Shown: positions 1 to 8,981 of the stretch, in pieces
Layout: every line of letters starts with the position of its first letter
Numbering within the stretch: the stretch's first letter is position 1
Source: Anaeromyces robustus
Taxonomy: Eukaryota; Neocallimastigomycota; Neocallimastigomycetes; Neocallimastigales; Neocallimastigaceae
Length of the DNA: 12,500 nt
Direction: 5' to 3'
Assembly (NCBI GenBank): GCA_002104895.1
Contig: MCFG01000014.1
Location: forward strand, 1-12,500
Program-made: the position numbers and the translations under genes
Notes under the pieces: model-generated
The model's input: the letters and a program-made list of their open reading frames with translations, nothing else
Database searches by the model: none
What the model was told of the DNA's origin: nothing

Positions 1-267
1 TATATTATTGTCATCAATTATTTTATATAATTTAATATTGTTTTTCTTTTTTTCTTTTTTTTTTCTTTTTTTTTTTTTTTTCTGTTTTAAATGTTTTTTT
101 TTTTTTATTATTATTATATTATTATTATAATATTATTCTAAAAAAAAAAAAAAAGAAAATCAATTATCATATATATATTATTAATAAATATAGAATTAGA
201 ATAAAAGTAAAAAAATAAAATAAAAATAATATATTATTACTAGTAAAATATTATATATTAATTTTAA

Positions 268-294
268 TATTATTATTATTATTACTGTTATTAC

Positions 295-343
<49 letters not shown>
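268..343. repeat. (ATT)n microsatellite with two ACTGTT interruptions
   Basis: A run of ATT units starts at 268, is interrupted by two copies of the 9-mer ATTACTGTT (281-298), and continues as 15 uninterrupted ATT units from 299 to 343. The duplicated interruption suggests slippage copied an older variant unit. Confidence 0.9.
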
Positions 344-502
344 TAAATTACTTCTTTTTCTTCTAATTATTAAAAACTTTCATTATTATTATTTTTTTAA
401 TAATAGTATGTATTAAAAATAAAAATGAAAGAATTTTTTAGAAAAAAAAATTTTTTGTTTTTTTTACTACTAAAAATATTCTATATAAATAAATATTATA
501 TA

Positions 503-542
<40 letters not shown>

Positions 543-546
543 TTGC

Positions 547-547
<1 letters not shown>

Positions 548-590
<43 letters not shown>
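548..590. repeat. Poly(T) tract of 43 nt
   Basis: Uninterrupted T from 548 to 590, with a second 31-T run at 507-537, separated by AATATTTGCG. Together they create an apparent polyphenylalanine frame which is not a gene. Confidence 0.9.
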
Positions 591-591
<1 letters not shown>

Positions 592-1020
592 TTATAAATT
601 ATTATTATTTAAAAATATATATTATATTATGTTATTATATAAAATAAATAAATTCAATAATTATAAGCTTCTTAAATATATGTCAAATATATTTTTTTTT
701 CTTTTTTTTTTTTTTAATTCTTTTTAATCATTGTTTTTTTTTTTTTAAATAGTTTAAAAAGAATTAAAAAAAAAAAAAAAAAAAGTCACATATCTAAAAA
801 TTACCTATGACTATTTTTTTTTTTTTTTAATTGGAAAGAATAATCTTTTTTTTTTTTTTTTTTTAAATTATTATCTATTAATTAATATTTTAATCAGAAA
901 ATAACTTAATATTATTAATTAATTATTAATTATTAATTATATTATAAATCATTATATTTTTCCAAAAAATTAACCTATATTATATATTTTCTTAAAAGAA
1001 ATAAATGAAAAAAAAAGAAA

Positions 1021-1051
<31 letters not shown>

Positions 1052-1430
1052 AAATTTTTATAATAAAAATAAATAAATTATAAAATAGATTATAAATTAA
1101 AAAAAGTTACAAAACTGATTATAAAAATTTAAAAAGAAAAAAGAAAAAAAAAAAAAAAGAAGATTTTTTTTTCTTAAATTATAGAATATATATAATATAA
1201 TTCAATGAATTATTATTATTATTTTTGTTTTGTTTTGTTTTTTTTGTATTAAATTTTGATCTTTTTTTTTTTTTTGAATAGTTTTTTTGTTGTTTTGTTT
1301 TAATTATTTTTTTTTTGAGCTATACATTTTTTTTTTGCTTTTTTTTGTTTTTTTTTTATTTTATATTTTTTATTGATATTTAATTTTTTTTTTTTATTAT
1401 TTTTACTGCGCTATTTTTTTTTTTTTTTTT

Positions 1431-1552
1431 GATTTTTTGTTTTTGATTTTTTGATTTTGATTTTTTGATTTTTTGATTTTGATTTTTTGATTTTTTGATT
1501 TTTTGATTTTTTGATTTTTTGATTTTTTGATTTTTTGATTTTTTGATTTTTT
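1431..1552. repeat. GATTTTTT tandem array, distal block (mixed 8- and 6-bp units)
   Basis: The G positions are spaced 8,6,8,6,8,8,6 and then 8 bp without exception from 1481 to 1545. The unit is GATTTTTT with GATTTT variants at the left side. It is flanked on both sides by poly(T). On the gene's strand it reads (AAAAAATC)n. Confidence 0.92.
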
Positions 1553-1560
1553 TTTTTTTT

Positions 1561-1826
1561 GATTATATTAACAAATTAAATTATATATATTGATATGTTT
1601 ATATTGTATATATAATTCATTGAAATGATAAAAAATTCAGCGTATGATGATTTTTTATTTCTATTTATTTATTATCATTATTATTTTATTATTATTTCCC
1701 CATTCTTTTTTTTTTCCTATTATTTTTAATTCTTAATATTTTGATTTTTTGATTTTTTGATTTTTTGATTTTTTAATTTTATAATTTTTAAAAAAATTTT
1801 TTTTCTTATTATTATTCTTATTTATT
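1561..1826 (-). terminator. Presumed 3' UTR and cleavage/polyadenylation region of the TPS2-like gene
   Basis: On the coding strand the stop codon TAA is followed directly by AATAAA (1826-1821) and other A-rich words. About 50 nt further on lies a short block of (AAAAAATC)n. In such AT-rich DNA, AATAAA occurs by chance, so the exact cleavage site cannot be read. The region contains no other gene: 1690-1720 is a pyrimidine-rich patch (TCCCCATTC then poly(T)) and the rest is AT-rich. Confidence 0.3.
1743..1774. repeat. GATTTTTT tandem array, proximal block (4 units)
   Basis: Four exact 8-bp GATTTTTT units, followed by one in which G has become A (AATTTT at 1775). It is separated from the larger block of the same unit by about 190 bp of unrelated DNA and begins about 50 bp beyond the stop codon, so it may be within the 3' UTR. 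Confidence 0.9.
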
Positions 1827-2707
1827 TTAATTATTATTATCATTACATTGAGCTAAAACTTCCATAATATCAATTAAATCACTTGGTTCATTAACTCTCC
1901 ATTGAGCTGTAGATTTTTTAGAGGGTGGTCCAACAATAGTGGTGAAGATATTATCTTTTGAAATTTCTAAATTACTTAATGCTTTAAACATATCTTCATC
2001 CGTTCTATCATCACCAGCACATAAAACAAAATCACAATCTGGATGAACATTTATTAATTGTCTAACAATTTCACCTTTATTAACCGTAATTGGACGAACT
2101 TCAAGACATTTCTTTCCATGTAAAATTTCAATAGGATATTTAGATAAAACAGAATTTTCAATATGATTTTTACATTCTTTAGCTTGGAAAGCTCCATAAT
2201 CTGGATCAGCTAAACGATAATGCCATGTAATAGCACATTTCTTTTGTTCTACAAATGAACCTTGAGTACGTTCAGTATAGAAATTGAAAATTTCTTCAAC
2301 ATCTTTTTTCCATGATAAATCTGTTTCACTTTCAGAATTAACCCATACTCCTCCAGGATATTTAATTAAAAATCCATGTTCGGCACTCATACCTAAATTA
2401 CGAATATGACCTAAATATTTATCTAAAAAGGCTTGATCACGACCAGAAATAATGAAAATAATATTATTTGGATTGTAAGTTAAAGTACGTAAAGCAGCTA
2501 ACATTTCAATTGATGGAACGGCAGCAGCTGGAGTTTTACAAATAGGAGTTAAAGTACCCTAAAATAAAATAAAAATAATAATTTTATTATTAATTTATAA
2601 AAAAAAAAATTCATAAAAAAAAATATGAATTATATATTATTATTAATTAATTATATTAATATTAATATATAAAATATAAAATATAAAATATAAAATATAA
2701 AATATAA

Positions 2708-2753
<46 letters not shown>

Positions 2754-2938
2754 TTTACATCATAATCAAAGAAGATTAATCTCTTCTTAGCATTGATATA
2801 CTTTTCTTTAATATTATTTCTTTCTAATAAAGGAATTGGAACAGATGGATCATAAGAGTGAGAATTTCTAAGTAATTCTGTTACAAATGATTTAGTCCAT
2901 GACTGAACAGTTTGAGTAGAAACAATTTTATATAATTG
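1827..2938 (-). other. HAD-type trehalose-6-phosphate phosphatase domain (exons 10-11)
   Basis: Residues about 556-800 carry every HAD signature of trehalose phosphatases. Motif I is LIFFDYDGTLTPI, with nucleophile Asp560 and acid/base Asp562. Motif II is ISGRD (599-603). The substrate-cap segments AEHG (621-624), WHYR (674-677) and LEVRP (714-718) are present. Motif III Lys lies in NKGEIV (K723). Motif IV is GDDRTDEDMF (744-753), which holds Mg2+. No catalytic residue is missing, so the domain is predicted to be active. Intron 10 cuts motif I between Asp562 and Gly563. Exon 11 alone (244 codons with stop) encodes most of the domain. The protein ends in a short polar Asn-rich tail (NDNNN). 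Confidence 0.93.
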
Positions 2939-5900
2939 CTATAATAAATGAAATAGTAAAAATAAAAAATAAAAAAATAAAAATATTTAAATTAATATTT
3001 TTTTATTTTTTTTATTTATTAATTAAAAAAGTATTAATTTTATATGAAAAAATAGAATTATTGTAACTGTTAAATGTAACATTTATTTTTTTTTTTTTTT
3101 AATTTAAAAAATTACCTTATATTTAATTATTTGTTCCTCTTTTGGCATTGTTAAGGCTTCATAGATTGAATTAGCAATACCCTAATTAATTTTATATATA
3201 TTATTAATTATCAAAAAAAAAAAATTTTTTTTTTATTATTATTATAAATAATTTATTATTGATTTATATTTATAATTTTTAATATTTTAGAATAATATAA
3301 ATTTACAGTTTGATCCCATGGATTAATCATTAAAGCATCACTTAATGAACCAGCAACACCAGTAAATTCACTTAAAATTAAAGGTCCGAATTTATCTATA
3401 AAAATTTTGATATTACATCATAAAAAAAAAAAAAAAAAAAAAAAAGAAAGAAAAAAACATAAAAATTAATATTATTTATAAATAAATATTTACAATATAT
3501 TCATAATATTCATAAATATTTTGAATTTTTTTTTATATGTTTGTTATTATAATAATTCTTATTATTTTATTATACTTATCAATATATCAATATATATATA
3601 TAAAATATATAATTACCTTTTTGACAAACAATATAATCATAAGACATAGTATTCATACCATCACGAAGAGAAGTAATTAAAGCAACATCAGCTACACTTA
3701 ATAAAGCATAATATTCACTTCTATCAATATTATTTTGATAATATAAAAGTGGTTGATGTTCAATAGTACCAAATTCACCATTAATACGAGCAACTAATTC
3801 AGAAATTTCTCCTTGTAAATTATTATCAACATCATTATCTGAATTTTGAGTGGTGATTTGAATTAAAATAACTTTATTTTGCCATTCAGGATAAAGTCTT
3901 AAGAATTTTTGATATGCCTTTAATTTATATTCAACACCTTTAGTTTTATCTAATTTATCAGAACCAATAATAATTTTCTTTCCTGCATATCTTTCTTTAA
4001 ATGATGCAATCTTCTTTTTAATATTTGATGTTTCTCTGTTATAATAGAAAAAAAAATTAATAATATATAATTATTATTTATATTCGTATTTATATTATTT
4101 AGTAATAATCATAAAATAATAAAATTATATAAACATGTTTTATATTATTTTGTAATAATCATAAAAAAATAAAAGAATATATATATAAAACATGTTTTTT
4201 TTCTATAATCAATTTAATAGTAAATAATAATTTAAATATATATATATATATATATAACTTACAATTCCTTTTGAAGATTTTCTACATCAATACCAATTGG
4301 GAATATTTCTACAGATGTTATACTGCCATTATATTCAACACCTCTTGGAGTAGATTCTAAACCTAAAATTCTAGTACAGTTACTAACGAAATGTCTACAA
4401 TAAGAGTAAGTCTATTTAAAAAAATAATAACATAAAAAAAAAGAAATAATTTGTTATATAATTTTAATTTTTTTTATTTTACATAATAATTATTAATATT
4501 TTTTTCTAAAAAAAAAAAAAAAAAAGAAAATAGTATAAAAATTACTTACTTGGAAACCAACTAAATTGCTACCTAAGACACCCTTAAGTATTTCCTTCTT
4601 TTCTATATTATTTTTATTAAAAAAGAATATTTAATTAAAATTTATAAATTTTTTTTATAATTATCATTTTTTTGTTATAATTATTACACTATAACTATTA
4701 TTATTATTATTATTTGGTATTGTTATTATATTCTAATATTTTACTATTTAAAATTGTTTTTATTATATACTACAATAATTATATATTTTATAAATTAAAA
4801 AATCATTTTATGAAAAAAAATATAAAAAAATAATAGAAATACAAAAATAAATTAAAAAAATCTTTTAATTAAATTCTAATATATTAATTTAAATTCTAAT
4901 ATATTTAAAAATTTAATAACTACATTTATAAAAATTTTAATGAATAAAGTTTATAAATTGATAATTAATCTTTAAAAAAAAAAAAATAAAGATTTTAATA
5001 TATGTATTGATAAAATTGACAAAAAAGGAAATGAAAAAATGAAATACACAAAATATATAATAAATTTAAATTATAATAATTATAATTATAATAATAAAAA
5101 TTATAATAATAAAATTTTATAATATAGTAAAAAAAAAAATTTTTTTTTATCATTTTCTAAACTTACTTGATAAACTTCTGAATATTTCTGAAGTTGGAAA
5201 TGGTGTATGAAGGAAAAGACCAATAGTACAAGTTGGAATAGCTTTTCTTAATAGAGATGGAGCTACAAGAAAATGATAATCTTGGAACCAAACTATTTTT
5301 TTTTTTTTTATTTTATAAAGAAAAAAAAATACATAGGTATATAAACATAATTAATAAAATAATTCTTATATTTTATATATTATATAATATATAATAATTA
5401 TAATAGCAAATAATAATATAAATTTACTAAGATCTCCTGGTTGATAAATTTCAACAATTTTTTTAGTAAATATTTCATTAACTAATTTGTAGGCTTCCCA
5501 ATATTCATTTTCTTTTCTTCCACTTGTATAATTTTGTAAAATATAATGGAATAAAGGCCAAAGAACTATTTTAATTTTCAAAAAAAGAAAAAAAATTTAT
5601 TTCCAAAATAAGTAAAAAAAAAAATAATTTATTGATATATTAATATTTCATTTTTTAATATATTTCCAAAAAAAAAATAAAATAAAAAATTATAAATTAA
5701 AATAATATTTAAAAAAAAATGTTTAAAAATTTACCAGATTTACAGTAACCATTATAATAGGAATGAATAGTTTCTGGTTCAATTAATAAAGGAATTTGTT
5801 TTAATTCACAATATAATTCATTTATTAAAGATTCTTTCATTTCAGTATTTTCATTTAATTCACTCCATGATATTTTTTTACCATCAGTTGTTTCTAATTC

Positions 5901-6301
5901 CCCTGGTAAACCAATATGAATGACTCTATCAGTACCAAGTTTTTGTTTTAAAACTTGAATACCAGAATTCATAGCAGAATGACTTTGACGATGAGTAAAT
6001 TCCCATTTAGAGTTGAAGTTTTTATTTAATTCCATACTTTTATATCTTTCTTCCTTTTCTGCTAAGTATTGTTCATATGAACTAATACTAACAGATGAAC
6101 TTTTTAATAATTTTCCTCTAAAGCGACATACTGTTGGAAGTAAATGACTAAAAATATATTTATAAAAACATTTTAAAAAAATTAATTTTTTTTTTCTTCG
6201 ATATATATCTATTATATACCTTTTATTATATTTTTTTTTAATTATTACCTAACAACAATAATTCTGGAACAATTTTTAATATCTAAAGCAGCACTAACCA
6301 T
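1827..6301 (-). CDS. TPS2: Trehalose-6-phosphate synthase/phosphatase family protein (Tps2-like), 11 exons, 805 aa, complete
   Basis: Probably removes phosphate from trehalose-6-phosphate to give trehalose in the cytosol; no signal peptide or membrane segment is seen. Exons in transcription order: 6301-6249, 6147-5735, 5565-5428, 5292-5167, 4602-4550, 4411-4263, 4035-3617, 3395-3307, 3181-3116, 2938-2759, 2558-1827. Intron phases are 2,1,1,1,0,2,1,0,0,0. All donors are GTAA(G/A/T); nine acceptors are TAG and one is CAG. The joined frame is open for 805 codons to TAA. The start is fixed by an in-frame TAA three codons upstream (6310-6308) and a favourable AAAATGG context. Residues 12 to about 500 form a GT20 synthase-like domain (LWPLFHY 157-163, DYHF 206-209, HTPFP 230-234, LRDGMN 434-439). 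Residues about 556-800 form a HAD phosphatase. Length is close to yeast Tps2 and to plant class II TPS proteins. The family call is very secure. The TPS2 symbol rests on domain layout and an intact phosphatase; orthology was not tested. Confidence 0.95.
2559..2758 (-). other. Intron 10 carrying two microsatellites and splitting HAD motif I
   Basis: The donor follows GAT TAT GAT (Asp560-Tyr-Asp562) and the acceptor TTTTAG precedes GGT ACT TTA (Gly563-Thr-Leu). Near the donor, plus-strand 2709-2751 is an (AAT)n tract and 2668-2710 is a run of about six 7-bp AAAATAT-type units. The tracts make up nearly half the intron. Confidence 0.85.
4036..4262 (-). other. Intron 6 with an imperfect 50-bp tandem duplication
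   Basis: The donor is GTAAGT and the acceptor TAACAG, the only non-TAG acceptor in the gene. Plus-strand 4091-4140 and 4141-4199 are two copies of a unit that begins TATATTATTT and continues TAATAATCATAAAA; the first 26 bp differ at one base. Each copy ends in the palindrome AAACATGTTT (4131-4140 and 4188-4197). An (AT)n run lies at about 4238-4256 near the donor. Confidence 0.8.
4550..4602 (-). other. TPS2: Exon 5, 53-nt micro-exon of the TPS2-like gene
   Basis: The exon encodes the conserved segment KKKEILKGVLGSNLVGFQ (residues 244-261), which matches the family stretch for helix and strand after HTPFPxSE. The acceptor is ATATAG and the donor is GTAAGT. It is bounded by the longest intron (4603-5166) and by intron 5 (4412-4549). 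Its 53-nt length, phase 1 in and phase 0 out, is required to keep frame with exon 6 (TYSYCRHFVSNCTRILG). Confidence 0.9.
4603..5166 (-). other. Intron 4 (564 nt), the longest intron of the gene
   Basis: The donor is GTAAGT and the acceptor ATATAG. The other nine introns are 101-227 nt, so this one is 2.5 to 5 times longer. The joined protein across it (SEIFRSLS then KKKEILKG) has the length expected of the family, so no coding exon is hidden inside. It contains repeated TTAAATTCTAATATATT-like words (about 4865-4905) and A-rich runs, but nothing that I can name. Confidence 0.85.
6249..6301 (-). other. TPS2: Exon 1 with start codon of the TPS2-like gene
   Basis: This exon encodes MVSAALDIKNCSRIIVV plus the first two bases of Ser18. 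Reading on without splicing meets TAA at once (AGG TAA), so the donor AG|GTAATA must be used. Splicing to the acceptor TTTTTAG after 6148 restores VVSHLLP, the expected first beta strand and loop of the GT20 fold. The exon is too short to be found as an open frame by itself. Confidence 0.9.
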
Positions 6302-6540
6302 TTTGTTTTATATATATATATGTTACTAAAAAAAATTTTTTTTATATAATATACAATAATATAAAATTGAAATTAGTATAAATTAAAAAAAAAAATTATT
6401 ATTATTTATAATACATTATTAAACAAATAAACATGATATGACATGAAAATAAATTAACAAATTTTTAAATTAATATAGAAAAAAAGGGAAAGGTCAAAAT
6501 ATATTTTTTTAATCATTTATATTTATAAAATAAAAAAAAA
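6302..6540 (-). promoter_or_regulatory. Presumed 5' flank / promoter region of the TPS2-like gene
   Basis: This is the AT-rich stretch immediately upstream of the ATG on the minus strand. It holds an (AT)n run (about 6309-6322) next to the start and, at 6480-6497, a pyrimidine-rich patch on the coding strand (TTTGACCTTTCCCTTTTT) with unusually high GC for the area. No heat-shock element, no CCCCT stress element and no unambiguous TATA box can be singled out, because TATA-like strings occur everywhere. The call rests only on position. Confidence 0.35.
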
Positions 6541-6854
6541 AATGAAAAGTTTTGTATATATTTTATTTATTTTATTCAATTACAAAAGTAATTTATATAT
6601 TGAAAATTTAAAATTGTAAATTTTAAATTAAAAAAATTTATAATTTAAAAAATAAAAAAGAAAATATATATATGTATAAATATTCATATACTAACATTGA
6701 ATAAATAATTTAAAAGTGATAGTAATAAAGATATTTTGTTTTTTATAAAAATTAAAATAGTTCTTTTTTTTTTTTTTTTGTTAGATTTTTTTAAAAAAGA
6801 AATTATTTAATTAATATATTAAATAAGACAAAGAAAAAAATTTTATTTAATTTT

Positions 6855-6913
<59 letters not shown>

Positions 6914-7378
6914 AATTTTGTTCTTTGTTTTTCTTTTTGAAATGTTAAAAAAAAGATATATTAAAATATCATGAAGTTTCTTTTATTTTATATATAAAGA
7001 TAGTTGAGGTTTTCGTTTTTTTTAAAAAAAATTATTTATTATCAAAATTATTTCTTTTAAAAAAAGCGTAATTTTAAAAAAAGATAGTTTAAAGTTTTAT
7101 TTTTTATTATTGTTTGTTAAAAAAAAAAAAGAATATAGTTTAGTTAATTCATATAGAAAACTCTTAATTATTATCTATAAAAGAAATATTTCAAAAAAAA
7201 AAAAAAAAATAGTTTTAATAGTAATTATTATAATTATTACAATTATTTTATATTTTTTATTTTATATGTGAATATATATAATATATCTTTATTATTATTA
7301 ATATTTTTTTTAAAAAAAAAATTTTATATATATAATTTAGTTTTATTTTAAAGTGAAAGTGTTTTTAAAAAAAATTTT
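6541..7378. other. Gene-free AT-rich region upstream of the TPS2-like gene
   Basis: No open frame with codon structure is seen. The stretch holds a 52-nt poly(T), many A and T runs of 8-17 nt, and short AT dinucleotide runs. Slightly GC-richer words occur near 7000-7015 and 7064-7070 but without further structure. Confidence 0.6.
6858..6909. repeat. Poly(T) tract of 52 nt
   Basis: Uninterrupted T from 6858 to 6909, the longest homopolymer in the window, about 560 bp upstream of the TPS2-like start codon. On the gene's own strand it is poly(A). Such tracts exclude nucleosomes in other eukaryotes; a role here is inference. The true length may differ because sequencing of such runs is unreliable. 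Confidence 0.9.
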
Positions 7379-7461
7379 GAAATTTTTTTTTGTTTTTATT
7401 TTAATTTTTTCTGGAAATTTTTTTTTGTTTTTATTTTAATTTTTTCTGGAAATTTTTTTTT
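7379..7461. repeat. 35-bp tandem repeat, about 2.4 copies
   Basis: Copy 1 is 7379-7413 and copy 2 is 7414-7448; they are identical (GAAA, nine T, GTTTTTA, TTTTAATTTTTTCTG). A partial third copy runs from 7449 to about 7461. Perfect identity suggests recent duplication. Confidence 0.92.
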
Positions 7462-8880
7462 TCAAAATATTCTAATATAAAAGAAAACCATACATAATTA
7501 ATTACAATATATTATAAAATTAGTTAATTTAATATAAAACATATAATAAAATATATATTAAAATATATAATAAACCATATTCAGTATATATAATAAATTA
7601 TTCGATATATAATATATTTAAAATTAACTATTTCAATTTATACATTTATATAATATTATTTATTTATTAAATATTAAATATTAAATATTATATAATAATT
7701 ATAATAATTATGCATAGCATATAATAATTATATAACCAATATTATATATTGTATTATATAACCTATATTAACCTATATTAAATAAGTATTTAATAAATAT
7801 TTTACAATTAACCTTTTATTTAAAAAAAGTTTTTTTTTAATATATATTTAATATATTTTAATATATGGAAACAATATATAATCGTTTTATTATAAAAAAA
7901 AAACATGAAAAGAATTTTTTTTAAAAAAAAAAAAAATTTTTAAAATTTAATTATAAAATTTTAATATATAAATATAATTAAATTAAACTATATAAAATAA
8001 TATAAAATAATTAAATAATATATAATAATAATATATTATGTATATAATGAACAATAAATTGTTATTCTAATTGACATTTTTTTGATGCAGGAACAAATGA
8101 AAAAAAAAAAAAATAAAAAATAAAAAAAATAAATGAAATTCTATTAAAATTAAACAGAAAATTATAAGATAATAAAAGTCAAAAAATATCAATTAGAATA
8201 AAAAGAAAAGAAATAAAATAAAATAAAAAAAGAAAGATAAAAAGAAAAAAGAAAAAAGAAAACTATTAAAAATTAGAAATAATTATTTAGTATAATAACA
8301 ATAATGGTAATAATCAATAAGTTGAACATAGAATTATAGAATTAATTATATAAAACATTTTAAATATAATAATATGAATTTAAAAAGTTACTATAAACTT
8401 TTTTTTTACAAAATAATAAAGTAAAGAGCTAAATATATATATATATATATACTTTAATAATATTTAACTTTTTTTTACATTTTATTCTATTTTTAATTGA
8501 CTTTTTTTATGAAAAATATATAATAAATATGAATATTAAAAGTAAACAATTATATGATAATAAACTATTTTATATATATAAATCATTAAATATAAAAAAA
8601 AAAAGTTTATCATCATTAAAAAAAAGAAATAATTTACTTGGTTTTTTTTTATTGTAACATATATTATTATATGAATACAAAGATATAAACATGCAAAGAA
8701 TAAAATATCTTTTTTAAATAAAGATAAAATAATTGCATTCAATCAAATGTTCTACATTTCAATTGACAGGTTAAAAAAAAAAAAAAAAAAAAAAAAAAGA
8801 AATAAAAATTTTTTTTTTTTCCACATATTTTTTGATTTAAATATAATTCGTTTTTTTTTTTTATTTTTATTAATATAATA
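7462..8880. other. Gene-free AT-rich region
   Basis: No credible gene on either strand. It includes (ATTAA)-type short repeats near 7664-7691, related words such as AACCTATATTA twice at 7759-7778, an (AT)n run near 8432-8450 and a 26-A run at 8773-8798. Frames present here translate only into Ile/Tyr/Lys/Phe-rich low-complexity peptides. Confidence 0.6.
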
Positions 8881-8939
8881 ATATGAACATGAATGAATAA
8901 AAGTATCAAACAAATAAAATTAAGAATTCATGTTCATAT
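8881..8939. repeat. Perfect 14-bp inverted repeat with 31-nt spacer
   Basis: The left arm ATATGAACATGAAT (8881-8894) and the right arm ATTCATGTTCATAT (8926-8939) are exact reverse complements. The arms are richer in G and C than the surroundings. The function is unknown: a large stem-loop, a dimer binding site or a remnant of an element are all possible. Confidence 0.85.
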
Positions 8940-8956
8940 GAAAATGACATTATTTT

Positions 8957-8981
8957 ATTAAGAAATGAAGAGATTCTTAAT
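8957..8981. repeat. 8-bp stem-loop just beyond the 14-bp inverted repeat
   Basis: ATTAAGAA (8957-8964) and TTCTTAAT (8974-8981) pair around a 9-nt loop. The word TTAAGAATTC also ends the spacer of the neighbouring inverted repeat (from about 8920), so the two structures share sequence. Confidence 0.6.

Larger units (their letters stand above)
1..1560. other. Gene-free AT-rich region with homopolymers
   Basis: No credible coding frame exists here on either strand. The region holds poly(T) runs at 507-537 (31 T) and 548-590 (43 T), several shorter T and A runs, an (ATT)n tract and a GATTTTTT array. From about 1200 to 1560 the plus strand is nearly all T with scattered G and little A, a strong strand bias that lies downstream of the minus-strand gene. 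No tRNA-like or rRNA-like sequence was seen. Confidence 0.7.
3116..6301 (-). other. GT20 trehalose-6-phosphate synthase-like domain (exons 1-9)
   Basis: Residues about 12-502 match the whole GT20 fold in order: the SRIIVVS strand (12-18), HSAMNSGI (74-81), YYNGYCKS then VLWPLFHY (148-163), GDLIWFQDYHF (199-209), GLFLHTPFPTSEIF (226-239), LKGVLGSNLVGFQTY (249-263), SDKLDKTKG (336-344), SLRDGMN (433-439) and LILSEFTG (456-463). Residues Y149 and W158 have the same 9-residue spacing as Tyr76 and Trp85 of E. coli OtsA, and H230 matches the OtsA His of the HxPFP motif. Three positions that are strongly conserved in active synthases differ: Leu20 where OtsA has Arg9, Lys338 where it has Arg262, and Asp444 where it has Glu369. 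This alignment was made by eye against known motifs. It suggests a weak or inactive synthase, as in Tps2 and class II plant proteins. Confidence 0.85.

Noticed and set aside
425-727. 100-codon plus-strand frame rich in Phe
   Set aside because: It is produced by poly(T) runs at 507-537 and 548-590 and has no complexity, motif or codon pattern of a gene.
1196-1625. Inverted pair TCAATGAATTAT (about 1203) and ATAATTCATTGA (about 1614)
   Set aside because: It is a 12-bp match of AT-rich words over 400 bp, likely to arise by chance in this composition.
4603-5166. Hidden coding exon within the long intron 4
   Set aside because: The joined protein (SEIFRSLS to KKKEILKG) matches family spacing, and no open frame with acceptable splice sites is seen inside.
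5366-5581. 71-codon minus-strand frame as a separate gene
   Set aside because: It is exon 3 with intron sequence at both ends; the true exon is 5565-5428.
5709-6035. 108-codon minus-strand frame as a separate gene
   Set aside because: It is exon 2 of the TPS2-like gene read from an internal Met (residue 56) and running into intron 2 (tail GKFLNIFF).
8060-8100. TTTTTTTGATGCAG followed by GAACAAATG as a splice acceptor and exon
   Set aside because: The following frame is only poly-Lys and stops quickly; no partner exon was found.
8536-8742. 68-codon minus-strand frame with hydrophobic content
   Set aside because: AT-rich DNA gives Ile/Phe/Tyr/Lys frames by chance. It has no C- or G-ending codon signal and no recognisable family.
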